Positions 36,927 through 46,394 of a DNA stretch of 64,000 nucleotides are shown here, piece by piece. The notes beneath the pieces are model-generated. The model had not been told where the DNA came from and did no database searches. It saw nothing but the letters and a program-made list of their open reading frames with translations. Source of the DNA: Nocardia vermiculata NBRC 100427 (GTDB taxonomy: Bacteria > Actinomycetota > Actinomycetes > Mycobacteriales > Mycobacteriaceae); the NCBI RefSeq assembly GCF_001613265.1, contig NZ_BDCA01000001.1, forward strand, positions 62,001 through 126,000, read 5' to 3'. Position 1 is the first letter of the stretch. Each line of letters opens with the position of its first letter. A program made the translations under genes and the position numbers.

Positions 36927-37793
36927 TCACCCGGCCGTCAACGCGAACCGCTCCGCGAACTCCGACATCCGGTCGTGCTGCTGCGCCGGATCGGTCTCGG
37001 CGAAGCCCACCACGATGCGGTCCACTCCCTGTGCGGCGAGTTCCGCGATCCGTTCGGGGCTCAGATCGGCCGAACCCCAACGGGTGTACTCGATGTCGCC
37101 GGGATCGCGACCCGATTCCACCGCCACCCGGCGGACCAGTTCGAGCTGCCGGTCCCGTTCGTGGTCGGTCAGCATGCCACCGGGAAAATAGCCGTTACCG
37201 CGTCGTCCGGCACGCCTGGCGGCTGCGCTGCTGGAACCTCCGACGTGTATCGGCAGCGTGCTCGTTCCGTACGGTTTGGGATAGCTGCACAGATTGTCGA
37301 AGGCGAAGAACTCGCCACCGTGGTCGACACCGTCCGGGCCGCCCTCCCAGAGCAGCCGCAACACGTCGATGGCCTCGTCCGCGCGGCGACCACGGCTGTC
37401 GAAATCGACACCCATCGCGGAGGCTTCGGCGGGAAAGACGCCCAGCCCGACGGTGAGCAGCCGCATCCGCCCCCGCGACAGCACATCCAGGGTGGCCAGC
37501 CGCTTCGCCAGATCCACCGGATGCCGGTACGGCAGCAGTAGTACGCCGGTACCGAGCAGCAGTCGCCGGGTGGCCGCGGCGACGAAGCTCAGACAATCGA
37601 GCGGATCGAGGAACGGCAGCGTCGGCGGCAACTCGCCGGTGCCGTAGGTGGCGCCGGGAAACAGTGCGATGTGGTCCTGGACATAGAGCCCCTCGAATCC
37701 GAGGTGCTCCGCGTGCCGGGCGAAGTCCACGAGCCGGTCGGGATCGGTGCCGTTGAATGCCGTGCTGTAGCTGGTCGCGAACCTCACGCGCAC
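36927..37793 (-). CDS. LLM-class F420-dependent oxidoreductase
   Basis: A 288-residue luciferase-like monooxygenase-fold protein of the actinobacterial F420-dependent group. Marks include HAEHLGFEGLYVQDH, LLLGTGVLLLPYRHPVDLAKRLATLD, LLTVGLGVFPAE and PIHVGGSSSAAARRAGRRGNGYFPG. F420 rather than FMN use is inferred from the group. GTG 37793 follows AAGGAAC. It overlaps the end of the upstream MerR gene by 10 bases, so it is its likely target. The substrate is unknown. Confidence 0.86.
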   Translation of the reverse strand: MRVRFATSYSTAFNGTDPDRLVDFARHAEHLGFEGLYVQDHIALFPGATYGTGELPPTLPFLDPLDCLSFVAAATRRLLLGTGVLLLPYRHPVDLAKRLATLDVLSRGRMRLLTVGLGVFPAEASAMGVDFDSRGRRADEAIDVLRLLWEGGPDGVDHGGEFFAFDNLCSYPKPYGTSTLPIHVGGSSSAAARRAGRRGNGYFPGGMLTDHERDRQLELVRRVAVESGRDPGDIEYTRWGSADLSPERIAELAAQGVDRIVVGFAETDPAQQHDRMSEFAERFALTAG

Positions 37794-38206
37794 GTTCCTT
37801 CCTGGTTGCTGTTGTCGTCGTGGGTTCGTTGCAGGGAGAACTCGCACCTGGGTGCGGGGCCTGCCACAGCGTCCAGGCGGGCATGCAGTTGCCGTCGGGT
37901 GGCGGTGAGCCGGTCCATCGCGTCATCGATCTCGGCGATTCTGCGCCGCAGCGTCTCCACCGATTCCGGACATTCGTCGCCGGACGTGTGGCCGGTACGC
38001 ATGCAGGTGACGAAGGGTCGAGCAGCGGCCAGGTCGAACCCGAGGTCCAGTAGCGCCCGAATCTTGCGCACGATCTCGAGCTCGTGCTCGTCGTAGATGC
38101 GGTACCCGTTGGCGGAGCGTGCCGGGCGCACGAGCCCCAGCTGTTCGTAGTACCGCACCGTGCGCGCACTGGTGTCGGCCCGCTCGGCCAGTTCCCCGAT
38201 CAGCAT
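37784..38206 (-). CDS. MerR-family regulator with cysteine loop
   Basis: A 140-residue MerR protein. The winged helix is LIGELAERADTSARTVRYYEQLGL, followed by the dimerisation helix. The effector region contains CMRTGHTSGDECPES with two Cys and a His, and further Cys residues at the end, so it may sense thiol-active compounds or metal. ATG 38206 follows GAGGAG. It is the first gene of an operon with the F420-dependent oxidoreductase. Confidence 0.87.
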   Translation of the reverse strand: MLIGELAERADTSARTVRYYEQLGLVRPARSANGYRIYDEHELEIVRKIRALLDLGFDLAAARPFVTCMRTGHTSGDECPESVETLRRRIAEIDDAMDRLTATRRQLHARLDAVAGPAPRCEFSLQRTHDDNSNQEGTCA

Positions 38207-38385
38207 GTGCTCTCCTCTTCCGGGCCACTGCGGCAACGGTAAACCTTGTCATCGACGTCAAGGCAAGGTCGCGACCCTGATGCTGTGTAGGTCGACGGCG
38301 GCCGGGTAGCCGACCGGCGTGCAACGCCCGACGCGGCGGCAGCGGCGCTGACGGGCGAGATGTGGATCATGAAAGGTGACCCGAT

Positions 38386-38727
38386 ATGGCTGATACCGAG
38401 GTCGACGACCAACTCTGGGACGAGTTCCACCAGCTGGTGAACATGTCCTCCCGCCAGCTCAGCGAGTGGCTTCGGACGACGGGCGGGTACACCGAGACCG
38501 AAACCCTGCCCGATCACGCGGGCCCGGAACTCGGCCGCCGCATCCTGGCTATCCTGGGCAAGCGGCGCACCGATGTGGATACCGACGACATCGCGGTGAT
38601 GCGTACGGCCGTGGACCGCATCACCGCGGCGATCGGTCCGGACGCCGAGGACGAACCGCGCGCCGGCTCGGATCGGTGGCGCCGACGGCTCATGAGCATG
38701 GGCCACGACCCGCTCGGACCGGAGTGA
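38386..38727 (+). CDS. DUF3140 protein
   Basis: A 113-residue protein of the DUF3140 family: DDQLWDEFHQLVNMSSRQLSEWL near the start, GRRILAILGKRRTDV in the middle and RRLMSMGHDPL at the end. No function is known; the length is typical. A decayed copy of its last ~15 codons occurs at 40022-40066, after the alpha/beta hydrolase gene, which suggests an old duplication or rearrangement. Confidence 0.82.
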   Translation: MADTEVDDQLWDEFHQLVNMSSRQLSEWLRTTGGYTETETLPDHAGPELGRRILAILGKRRTDVDTDDIAVMRTAVDRITAAIGPDAEDEPRAGSDRWRRRLMSMGHDPLGPE

Positions 38728-38980
38728 GTACCGCTCCTCCACGGGCAAACCACTCGGTGATGAAGCTCACGTTAGATCGCACTGCCATTTGGGCAGGGGG
38801 GAGCGGGTAGGGTTGGTGCCAGCGCCGACCACCGGCCTGGTTGCCGACGCAAATCGTCCCGATCGGACAGCGCTGCCCGATCTGTTGGACACACACACCG
38901 AACACACTCCGAGACTCGGCCGTGCAGCCCGCATACCGAAGCTCCGTACAACCACGACTCCGCGGAATTGAAAGAGGGTG

Positions 38981-40012
38981 ATGCCCGTGGCCACGTTCGA
39001 TCTCGATCCGGTCGCGCCGGATCATCACGCAAAGCCGAGTCTGCGCAGCAGGATTCGGGTTGCCGGGATGCGCTTGACCCATGCCGACAGAGCGTTCTCG
39101 GGCGCCGCGTCACTGCGTGAGAGTATTCGTACCCGCCGCCGTGCCGAGGACGAGACCCCGCCCGCCGAAATGCACACCCGCTACTGGGTCATGCGGCGGA
39201 TCATGGAGGGTCGCCCCGTCTACACCATTCGTCCGCTGAAGCGGCGCAGCCCGCGTCACGTGCTGTATCTGCACGGCGGCTCCTACGTGCACCAGATCCA
39301 GCGCGACCACTGGAAGTTCTTGGCGCGCCTCATCGACCGGACCGGCTGCACGGTCACCGTGCCGTTGTATCCGCTGGCCCCCTCGAGCCACGGCGAGGAC
39401 GCGCTGACCATGGTGCGAACCGTGCACGACACCCTGTTCGCGCATACTCCGTCGGAGAACAAGGTGTTCATGGGAGATTCCGCCGGTGCGGCGCTGGCGC
39501 TCGTGTTGGCGCGACAGCTCGGCGAGGCGGGGGCGGTCACGCCGAAGGAGGTCGCGATGATCTCCCCGTGGCTCGACGTCACCATGACCGATCCGATGAC
39601 GACGGCGCTGGAGCACTGCGACCCTTACCTTCGGATCGAGGGTTTGGCCGAGGCCGGTCGGCTCTACGCGGGCGAACGCGACCGCCGCGACCCGACGATC
39701 AGCCCGCTGAACGCGCCCGCGGCGACCCCCGGACGGTTGAGTCTGTTCGCCGGGACGCGCGACATCCTGCTGTCGGATGCGCGACGTTTCCGGGCACAGT
39801 GCCGCCGGGAAGGGGTCGAACTGGGCTACTTCGAGTATCCGGGCATGTTCCACGGGTGGCAGCTGTCCGACGTCCCCGAGGCACGGCATGCGCTCCGCCA
39901 GATGGAGCGGATCGTGCGCCGCCCCGCACCGAAACCGATCGAGACCGTGGCTCACCGGCGCGTCCCCGACGACCGAACCGATGAGCTCGCGGTGATCGGG
40001 GCGGCTGGGTAA
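38981..40012 (+). CDS. Alpha/beta hydrolase fold-3 (HSL-like esterase)
   Basis: A 343-residue esterase of the hormone-sensitive-lipase group. HGGSYVH (near residue 92) gives the oxyanion hole, FMGDSAGAALAL (Ser near 163) the nucleophile, Asp in SLFAGTRDILLSDA and His in YPGMFHGWQ the rest of the triad. ATG 38981 was picked; GTG 38978 just upstream is possible. The 253-base gap upstream (38728-38980) is relatively A+C rich with no gene. Acyl-ester substrates are likely. Confidence 0.86.
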   Translation: MPVATFDLDPVAPDHHAKPSLRSRIRVAGMRLTHADRAFSGAASLRESIRTRRRAEDETPPAEMHTRYWVMRRIMEGRPVYTIRPLKRRSPRHVLYLHGGSYVHQIQRDHWKFLARLIDRTGCTVTVPLYPLAPSSHGEDALTMVRTVHDTLFAHTPSENKVFMGDSAGAALALVLARQLGEAGAVTPKEVAMISPWLDVTMTDPMTTALEHCDPYLRIEGLAEAGRLYAGERDRRDPTISPLNAPAATPGRLSLFAGTRDILLSDARRFRAQCRREGVELGYFEYPGMFHGWQLSDVPEARHALRQMERIVRRPAPKPIETVAHRRVPDDRTDELAVIGAAG

Positions 40013-40021
40013 CCACTGTCT

Positions 40022-40066
40022 GCGTCGGTTCATGAGCATGGGCCGCGGCCCCTCGGCCCGGAGTGA
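40022..40066 (+). pseudogene. Remnant of DUF3140 gene 3' end
   Basis: About 45 bases closely match the end of the DUF3140 gene (around 38686-38728), including CATGAGCATGGGCC and CGGAGTGAG. A one-base deletion shifts the frame before the stop. Only this end is recognisable; the alpha/beta hydrolase gene lies between the two copies. Confidence 0.7.
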
Positions 40067-40069
40067 GCG

Positions 40070-42061
40070 CTAGGCCGTTTCGGCCACACTCCATATCCGC
40101 ACCACATCCTGCTCACCAGCAGTGGCGAGCAGGGTGCCGTCGGGGCTCACCGACATGGCATACAGCGGATCGTCCCCGGCGCGCAGCGGCCTCCCGATCG
40201 GTTCTCCGGTGCGAGTCTTCCAGAACCGCACCGTCCCGTCCGCGGAGGCGCTGGCGAGCCGGGCCCCATCCGGAAAGAACGACACTGCATGCACCTGACC
40301 GGCATGGCCGGTGAGCGGCCGCCCGATCTGTGTCATGGTTCGCGGATCCCACAGTCGCACCGTCTTACCGGAGGCGACAGCCAGTACGGAATCGTCGGGG
40401 GCGAAGGCCAGCGAGGACACCCCGTCGGCGTGGCCGTTGAGACCGTCTCCCACTTGCCGGTGGGTCTGCGGATCCCACAGTCGCACTGCGGCATTCCCGG
40501 TTCCGGTGGCCAGCAGGGAACCGGCGTGATTGAAGGCCACCGTGTTGCCGGGGCCCGGGTGATTCAGGGCGGCTCCGACCTGCTGGTGGGTGCGGGCATT
40601 CCACACGCGCACCTTCTCGTCTCGGCAGACGGTGGCCAGCAGGGAGTCGTCGGGGCTGAACGCGACCCAGTACACCGAATCCGGGTGGTCGAGTGCGGCG
40701 ACCTGATCGTGGCTTCGCGCATCCCACAGCCGCAGCGTCCGGTCCGCGCTGCCGGTCGCTACCAGCGTGCCATGGTGGTTGAACGCCGCCGTGAACATGA
40801 TGCGGTCCTCACCGACGAGGGGGCGCCCGAGCTGCTGGTGGGTTCGGGTGTTCCACAACCGCGCCGAGGTGTCGTAGCTCGCGGTCACCAGACGGGTGCT
40901 GTCGGGGCTGAAATCGACCGAATAGACCGCGGAGGTGTGGCCGGTGAGGTTGGGCTGTTGCAGCCTGGGCTCGGCAACCGGTGTCGGAACGACCTTGGTG
41001 CCCGGGGTCTGTTCGGAGGATCGGCGGGTACCGAGGGTGATTCCCACCGCGGTGGCGGCGGTGATCGGGACGGCGATACCGGCGGCGGTCAGCAGGCGGC
41101 GCCGGTTGATCCGGCGCCCGGTCGCAGTCGCCGGCGGTACGGAATCGACGGTCTCGATATCGTCGGCGGACTGCTGTGGGGCGGGAGGCGCAAGAGATTT
41201 CGGTGTGACCGGTGCGTGGGTGGCTGGTGCCGTGGCGGCGGCTCGGGCGGCATCGGCGAGGGCGGTGCAGGTGGGATAGCGCGCGGCCGGTTCCTTGGCC
41301 ATCGCGGTCGCGATCACGGTGTCGAGTTCGACCGGCAGGTCGGCCCGCAACCGGCTGGGTGCCGGTGGTGGTGCGCTCAGGTGTGCACCGATGACGGCGG
41401 CCTGGTCGGAACGCGGGAACGGTTGCTGCCCGGTGAGTAGATGGAACAGGGTGGCGCCGAGCGAGTAGATATCGGCGCGCGGATCGGCGGGAGCCTGGGC
41501 GAAACGTTCGGGGGCGGCATAGGCGACGCTGGCCGAGATCGCCGACAGGGTGACGGTGCTGTCCAACGTGCGGGCGATCCCGAAATCGGTGAGCAGCGCG
41601 CGCCGGCCGTGCCGGGCGTCGGCCTCGATCAGCAGATTCGCCGGTTTGACATCCCGGTGCAGAACCCCGTGAGCATGGGCGTAATCCAGCGCCGCCGCGG
41701 CGTCGGCGATCAGCCCCGTCGCCAGATCGGCCGCGAGCCCCCGCGGATGCTCGGTGATCAATGCAGCCGCATCTCCGCCACGGATATAGCGCATGGCCAG
41801 CCACAGCGCCGGATCACCGGAAGCGCTGCGGTCGTGGACGGCAACGATATTCGGGTGATCCAGGCGGGCGCACAGTGCGGCTTCCCGATCGAATGCCACG
41901 TGCGCGTGCCGGTCGGCGGACAGATTGTCGTGCAGCACCTTCAACGCCACGATCCGATCCAGCCGCGGATGCCGCGCCGCATAGACCACGCCCATCCCCC
42001 CGGCGCCGAGCGTCTCCTCGATCACGAATCCAGCGAACTCGTCTCCTGTGGCCAGCGCCAC
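40070..42061 (-). CDS. Ser/Thr protein kinase with WD40 propeller
   Basis: A 663-residue membrane kinase. The kinase domain (about 1-260) has GAGGMGVVY, Lys in VALKVLHD, HRDVKPANLLIE and DFGIA, so it looks active. A Pro/Ala-rich linker and one transmembrane helix (RRRLLTAAGIAVPITAATAVGI, about 320-342) precede seven WD40 repeats with blades such as SVDFSPDSTRLVTASYDTSA and RLWDARSH. The propeller would lie outside the cell. GTG 42061 follows AAGGAGG by seven bases. It is the last gene of the run that starts with the DNA methylase; the gap to the next kinase is 114 bases. Confidence 0.9.
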   Translation of the reverse strand: MALATGDEFAGFVIEETLGAGGMGVVYAARHPRLDRIVALKVLHDNLSADRHAHVAFDREAALCARLDHPNIVAVHDRSASGDPALWLAMRYIRGGDAAALITEHPRGLAADLATGLIADAAAALDYAHAHGVLHRDVKPANLLIEADARHGRRALLTDFGIARTLDSTVTLSAISASVAYAAPERFAQAPADPRADIYSLGATLFHLLTGQQPFPRSDQAAVIGAHLSAPPPAPSRLRADLPVELDTVIATAMAKEPAARYPTCTALADAARAAATAPATHAPVTPKSLAPPAPQQSADDIETVDSVPPATATGRRINRRRLLTAAGIAVPITAATAVGITLGTRRSSEQTPGTKVVPTPVAEPRLQQPNLTGHTSAVYSVDFSPDSTRLVTASYDTSARLWNTRTHQQLGRPLVGEDRIMFTAAFNHHGTLVATGSADRTLRLWDARSHDQVAALDHPDSVYWVAFSPDDSLLATVCRDEKVRVWNARTHQQVGAALNHPGPGNTVAFNHAGSLLATGTGNAAVRLWDPQTHRQVGDGLNGHADGVSSLAFAPDDSVLAVASGKTVRLWDPRTMTQIGRPLTGHAGQVHAVSFFPDGARLASASADGTVRFWKTRTGEPIGRPLRAGDDPLYAMSVSPDGTLLATAGEQDVVRIWSVAETA

Positions 42062-42175
42062 CAGCCGCCCTCCTTCCCCAACGTGCACCGAACCACGCAG
42101 AGCTCCAACGAAATTAACACAGCCACGGGGTTGTCGTCGGGGACGGATCAGCTCGGCAACTACCGTCGCGGCACA

Positions 42176-43624
42176 CTAGCCGCGCGCGTGCTCCACATCC
42201 CGGATCTGCTGTACCAGGTCCACCACGCGCCGGTCCTGCTCCCCGTAGCGCACCGCCATCTGTCCGTGCAGCCGCCGCAACCGGGCCAGGGCCGCGCCCA
42301 CGTCCCCGTTCTGCACATCGCAGGTGGCGAGTTGGCGTTGGCAGTGCATGACCTGTTCGTCGTAGGGGCCGCGTTCGGCGGTGAGGTCGTCGATGAGCGT
42401 GCGGAGCAGGGCTGCGGCGCCGGCGAAGTCGTTGCTGTCGAAGCGGAGGTCGGCGAGGTTCAAGCGGGCTTCGACGACGTCCGCGTCGCGGGATCCCAGT
42501 TCCGACATCGCGGTGTCCAGCACGGTTTTCAGATCGTCGATGGCGGGTGTGTAGCGGGATCGGGCGGCGAGGTCGCGGGCGCGGCGGATGGCGCGTTGCA
42601 CGTCGGAACGGCTGAAATCCCGCGGCCCGTCGGGGCGGACGACAGCGCCGACACGGGTGGTGGCGGTGTCGTCGAGGGGCGGCAGCCGCCGCGGCGCGAG
42701 GATCGTGTCGGCGGTGCGGGAGGTGACGGCCGCGCTCACGGCTGCCGCGTACATGCGGGCGGGCCCGTGGAAGTCACCGATTTCCGGCAGTGCGGCGAGC
42801 CCACCCGCATGGCGCAGTAGGACGGCGTGCACGGTGGCGGCGTCCTCGGGCCGGTGCGTGGGCGCTTTGGCGAGCATGCTCATGATCAGCCGCGCCATAT
42901 CGGCCGGCATGTCGGGGCATTCGTCGCGAATCTCGGGCGGGCTGTAGTGAACTTGGTTCTGCCACACCACATAGGCCGAGGTCCCGGTCATCACCCGGTC
43001 GCCGGTGAGCAGTTCGTGCAGTACCAGCCCGAGCGCGTACAGATCGGTCTGGGCGACGACCTCCCCGCCCTCGACTTGTTCGGGGGCCATGAAAGCCGGT
43101 GTGCCGAGGGCGTTCCCGGTGTTGGTGAACCGCGTCTTGCCGGTGTCGCTGGTGACGGCGAGACCGAAGTCGAGCACCTTCACCGTCCCGTCGGCGCACA
43201 GCATCAGGTTCGACGGTTTCAGGTCGCGGTGGTAGATCCGGTTGCGGTGCGTGGCGGCGAGCACGGCCGCGGCCTGGGCGCCGAGGGCGGCGACCACCCC
43301 GAACGACAGCGGTCCGCGCCGGGCGAGCAGATCGTCGAAGGTGATGCCGTCGACGAATTCCATCACCAGATAGGGCCGGCCTTGCGACATTCCGGCGTCG
43401 TGGATGGCGGGCATCCCCGGGTGGCTGAGCTGCGCCATGAATTCGGCTTCGCGCAGGAATCGGCGAATCCAGGCGGCATCCTGGTCGAGGCCGGGGTGGG
43501 TGAGTTTCACCGCGATACGGCGTTTGAGGTGGCTGTCGTACCCTTCGAAGACCTGCCCCATGCCGCCGGCGCCGATTTCGCGGACCAGTTCGTACCGGCC
43601 TCCGTCGATATGCGGTTGCTCCAC
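42176..43624 (-). CDS. Ser/Thr protein kinase with TPR-like tail
   Basis: A 482-residue kinase without a transmembrane helix. Catalytic features are GAGGMGQVFEG, Lys in RIAVKLTHP, YHRDLKPSNLML and DFGLA. The last ~130 residues form TPR-like helical repeats (SRYTPAIDDLKTVLDTAMSELG, NDFAGAAALLRTLIDDLTAERG), which usually bind a protein partner. GTG 43624 follows GGGGAGG. It lies 118 bases after the HsdS-like gene on the same strand and upstream of the WD40 kinase, so a cascade between the two kinases is possible. Confidence 0.88.
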   Translation of the reverse strand: MEQPHIDGGRYELVREIGAGGMGQVFEGYDSHLKRRIAVKLTHPGLDQDAAWIRRFLREAEFMAQLSHPGMPAIHDAGMSQGRPYLVMEFVDGITFDDLLARRGPLSFGVVAALGAQAAAVLAATHRNRIYHRDLKPSNLMLCADGTVKVLDFGLAVTSDTGKTRFTNTGNALGTPAFMAPEQVEGGEVVAQTDLYALGLVLHELLTGDRVMTGTSAYVVWQNQVHYSPPEIRDECPDMPADMARLIMSMLAKAPTHRPEDAATVHAVLLRHAGGLAALPEIGDFHGPARMYAAAVSAAVTSRTADTILAPRRLPPLDDTATTRVGAVVRPDGPRDFSRSDVQRAIRRARDLAARSRYTPAIDDLKTVLDTAMSELGSRDADVVEARLNLADLRFDSNDFAGAAALLRTLIDDLTAERGPYDEQVMHCQRQLATCDVQNGDVGAALARLRRLHGQMAVRYGEQDRRVVDLVQQIRDVEHARG

Positions 43625-43742
43625 CGCTACCTCCCCGAATCCTGACAGTGCCGCACCGCCGACGTGTTCCGGCTGTGATGCCCGGCAGACCAGGTCCGCC
43701 GGCCCCCGGCCGGGTGTGACGGTTTTCGCCGCATCGGTGAAC

Positions 43743-44378
43743 CTACTCGCCGGCGGTGGCCGGTCGCAGCCCACCCTGCGCCAGTCCCCGCATCCCGGTG
43801 CGCACCAGCTGCTCGATGGATGCCCGCCGCAACTGCCAGGCGGTGTCGAGTTCGGCGAGCTGCCGGAACGCCACCCCCATCCGCTGCTGTTCGGCCAGCG
43901 GTATCCGCGGGATCGCGACCCGGTACAGGTCGACCGGCCCGGAGTCGACGGCGGCCCGCAGCACCCCGGCCAAGAAGTTCGGATCCACGATATGCGAAGC
44001 CCCGCGGACCAGCTGAATCCCGGGCCCGAGCAGCACGCCGTCTTCGATGCAGACCCGCACCCCGGAGTCGGTGCCCATCACCACCGCGACATCGCCCGGG
44101 CACACTCGCACCGCCCCGGCCACACCGGCGTTGCCGAACCGTGAGGCCGGTCGTCCGAGCCGAATATCCTTGGCGCACACCATCGGCGTATCTCCGGTTC
44201 CGACGGCGACGGTCGGTGGCGCCTCGTGCACGCTCAATGCTTCGGCCGCCACCAGATCCTCGAGTGTCACGGTGTCGGGCGCGGCGGTCCGGGGTTCCAG
44301 CGCGGGCACCTCCGGCACCGGTTGCGCGTGCAGCGCCGCCCGCAGTTCCGGATACTCCTGTGCGGTGGCATCGTTCAT
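43743..44378 (-). CDS. HsdS-like half specificity protein
   Basis: A 211-residue protein matching one half of a type I specificity subunit: a single target-recognition-like domain (about 60-160) with VCIEDGVLLGPGIQLVRG and LAGVLRAAVDSGPVDLYRVAIPRIPLAEQQ, and a helical end RASIEQLVRTGM. Classical HsdS has two such halves. ATG 44378 overlaps the methylase stop by four bases, so the two are translated together. It probably gives sequence specificity to the methylase with that protein's own C-terminal specificity-like domain. Confidence 0.8.
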   Translation of the reverse strand: MNDATAQEYPELRAALHAQPVPEVPALEPRTAAPDTVTLEDLVAAEALSVHEAPPTVAVGTGDTPMVCAKDIRLGRPASRFGNAGVAGAVRVCPGDVAVVMGTDSGVRVCIEDGVLLGPGIQLVRGASHIVDPNFLAGVLRAAVDSGPVDLYRVAIPRIPLAEQQRMGVAFRQLAELDTAWQLRRASIEQLVRTGMRGLAQGGLRPATAGE

Positions 44379-46339
44379 CGTCCGCTCCCTCCGCCGTCGG
44401 GCGCCAGTGCCCCGGCGGTGAGCCCGGTGGTGATCAGTTCCACCGATTGTTCGGCGGCGGCCGCGGCCCGGCGCGCGGTGACACGCAGCAGGAACAGTTG
44501 CCGGAACAGCGCCCCGTACCGCCGCTGTTCCTCGAGTGCGAGCACCGGGACCCGTAACCGCCCGAGGTCGAACCGCACCGTGGAAGTCCTGGTGGCGGAC
44601 ACGTTTTCCCCGCCGGTGAGGAATCCGGCGAGGAACCACGGATCGAGCCGGCTCTGATCGACCCGTAACGCATGCACGTGGGCACCGAGCAGCGATCCGG
44701 CATCCTCCGCGGTCGCGACGCGCGCACTACGTCCGCCGCTGCTGCTGCGCACGGCGGGCATCAGCACATCCCCCTCCTGCACGTCGACCGGATCTTCTGG
44801 TGCGGAATCCATTCCTCCCGAGGCAGTTTCCCCGTTCGCCACGTCCGGCGCGGTCAGCACCCGGCGTTCGCCGCGCGCGGTCTCGGCACTGCGCGGCGCG
44901 GCCCGGAACCAGTGCAGCTGCCCGTGATTGGCCAGATCGGCGAGGGTGACGAACCGCCACGATTTCCCGGTCGCCTCCGACAGTCCGGGCATGGCGGGCA
45001 GCAGTGAGTTCAGATCCGATGCGGCACTGTCGAGTCCGGTGAGCGCCGCATCGACCTGCACGGAGAACTCACCCGAGTCGAGCGCCGAGCGCACATACCG
45101 GGCGGGAGTGAGGTCGATATCGTCGTCGAGCAGATCCACCAGCCGCACCACCGCCGACACCCCGGATTCGGCGGCCGCTTCCGGATTCTGCCCGTCGAAG
45201 GTTTGCCAGGCGGCGACAACGGCGTCCGAGCCCACCCTATCCCCGTCGGAGTGCACCGCCACTCCGGTGGAGTCGATGAACAGCATCGAATCCGGCACCA
45301 CCGCAGTGGTTTCCGGACGCCGCAACACCCAGATCTGCAATCCCACATGCCAGGGCTGGGCCAGCCCGGGCGCGATCCCGATCACCGCGCGCAGCGCCCC
45401 GGTCCGCACCAGATTCGCCCGGATCTTGCGTCCCGAGGTGCGTGTCGCCACCGCCGGCGGCAACAACAGCACCGCCATCCCGCCCGGCCGCAGATGCGCG
45501 ATCGCATGCTGCACCCACGCGAGTTCGGGTTCCCCGCGCGGCGGCAGCCCGTAATCCCAGCGGGTGTCGAACGCGAGCGATCCGGACCCCCAATCCCGTT
45601 GCCCGTAGGGCGGATTGCACAGCACCGCGTCGACCTGCAGCTCGGCGAACGCATCCCCGGTGAGGCTGTCACCGGCCCGCACCACGGGTTCGAGCCCGGT
45701 GTCGGCCTCGATCAGCAGCCGGGTGCGCTGCACCTGCACCGGCGACACATCCTGCCCGAACACCTCGCGCGCCCCCTCCCGCGCCGCCGCATGCAGCAGC
45801 GACCCGCTCCCGCAGGCCGGGTCGAGCACGCTGCCGATCTCGGAGGTCGTCGCCGAGCGCAGCAACGCCGCCATCACCGCGGCGACCCGGGGCGGGGTGA
45901 TGTAGAGGCCGGTGGAGGTCTCCTCGTCCATCGCCCGCTCGGACAGGATGTCGAGGGTGGTGCGCAGGGTATCGGTGGTGCGCGCCGAGCCCAGTGCAGC
46001 GATCACCTCGGCGGCGAGCTCACGGTCCTCGGCCTCCGGTGCCGACCACTGGTCCCCGGTCCGCCGCAACGCCTCCATCACCCGCGTGATCGCCTGCGGT
46101 GTGGCGCGAGCCCGCACCAGGGTGCGCAGCTCGGCCTCCGGTGACTGCGCCGCCTCCACGTTGTGGTCGGCGAGCCAGGTCTGCACGGCGTGCAGGTCGA
46201 ACAGGGGCCGGTTCTCGGTGCCGGCGATCGGGTCGGGGAAGTCGTCGTGACGGCGGCGCCAGTTGCTGACGGTGGCGCGGGTGACCCCGGCCAGCCGGGA
46301 GATCTCCGCGGCACTGACCTTCGACACGGGCTGCGACAT
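44375..46339 (-). CDS. DNA N6-adenine methylase with HTH and fused specificity-like domain
   Basis: A 654-residue methyltransferase. An N-terminal helix-turn-helix (about 8-55, ISRLAGVTRATVSNWRRRH) precedes the type I HsdM-like catalytic core with motif I DPACGSG (173-179) and motif IV NPPY (242-245). The C-terminal ~200 residues (FDLGRLRVPVLALEEQRRYGALFRQLF) look like an HsdS target-recognition unit. It should make N6-methyladenine. No hsdR gene lies nearby, so restriction by cleavage is not evident. It leads a run with the half HsdS and two Ser/Thr kinases. Confidence 0.87.
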   Translation of the reverse strand: MSQPVSKVSAAEISRLAGVTRATVSNWRRRHDDFPDPIAGTENRPLFDLHAVQTWLADHNVEAAQSPEAELRTLVRARATPQAITRVMEALRRTGDQWSAPEAEDRELAAEVIAALGSARTTDTLRTTLDILSERAMDEETSTGLYITPPRVAAVMAALLRSATTSEIGSVLDPACGSGSLLHAAAREGAREVFGQDVSPVQVQRTRLLIEADTGLEPVVRAGDSLTGDAFAELQVDAVLCNPPYGQRDWGSGSLAFDTRWDYGLPPRGEPELAWVQHAIAHLRPGGMAVLLLPPAVATRTSGRKIRANLVRTGALRAVIGIAPGLAQPWHVGLQIWVLRRPETTAVVPDSMLFIDSTGVAVHSDGDRVGSDAVVAAWQTFDGQNPEAAAESGVSAVVRLVDLLDDDIDLTPARYVRSALDSGEFSVQVDAALTGLDSAASDLNSLLPAMPGLSEATGKSWRFVTLADLANHGQLHWFRAAPRSAETARGERRVLTAPDVANGETASGGMDSAPEDPVDVQEGDVLMPAVRSSSGGRSARVATAEDAGSLLGAHVHALRVDQSRLDPWFLAGFLTGGENVSATRTSTVRFDLGRLRVPVLALEEQRRYGALFRQLFLLRVTARRAAAAAEQSVELITTGLTAGALAPDGGGSGR

Positions 46340-46394
46340 ACCCCTCCTCTCCGGGACCTGCTAGCTCACACCTTCGTCCACGGTTGAGCGAAAA

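Noticed and set aside
44375..46339. Ordinary type I restriction system with hsdM and hsdS
   Set aside because: No hsdR is in the window, the S protein is only half length, and kinases follow instead; the usual label would hide this.
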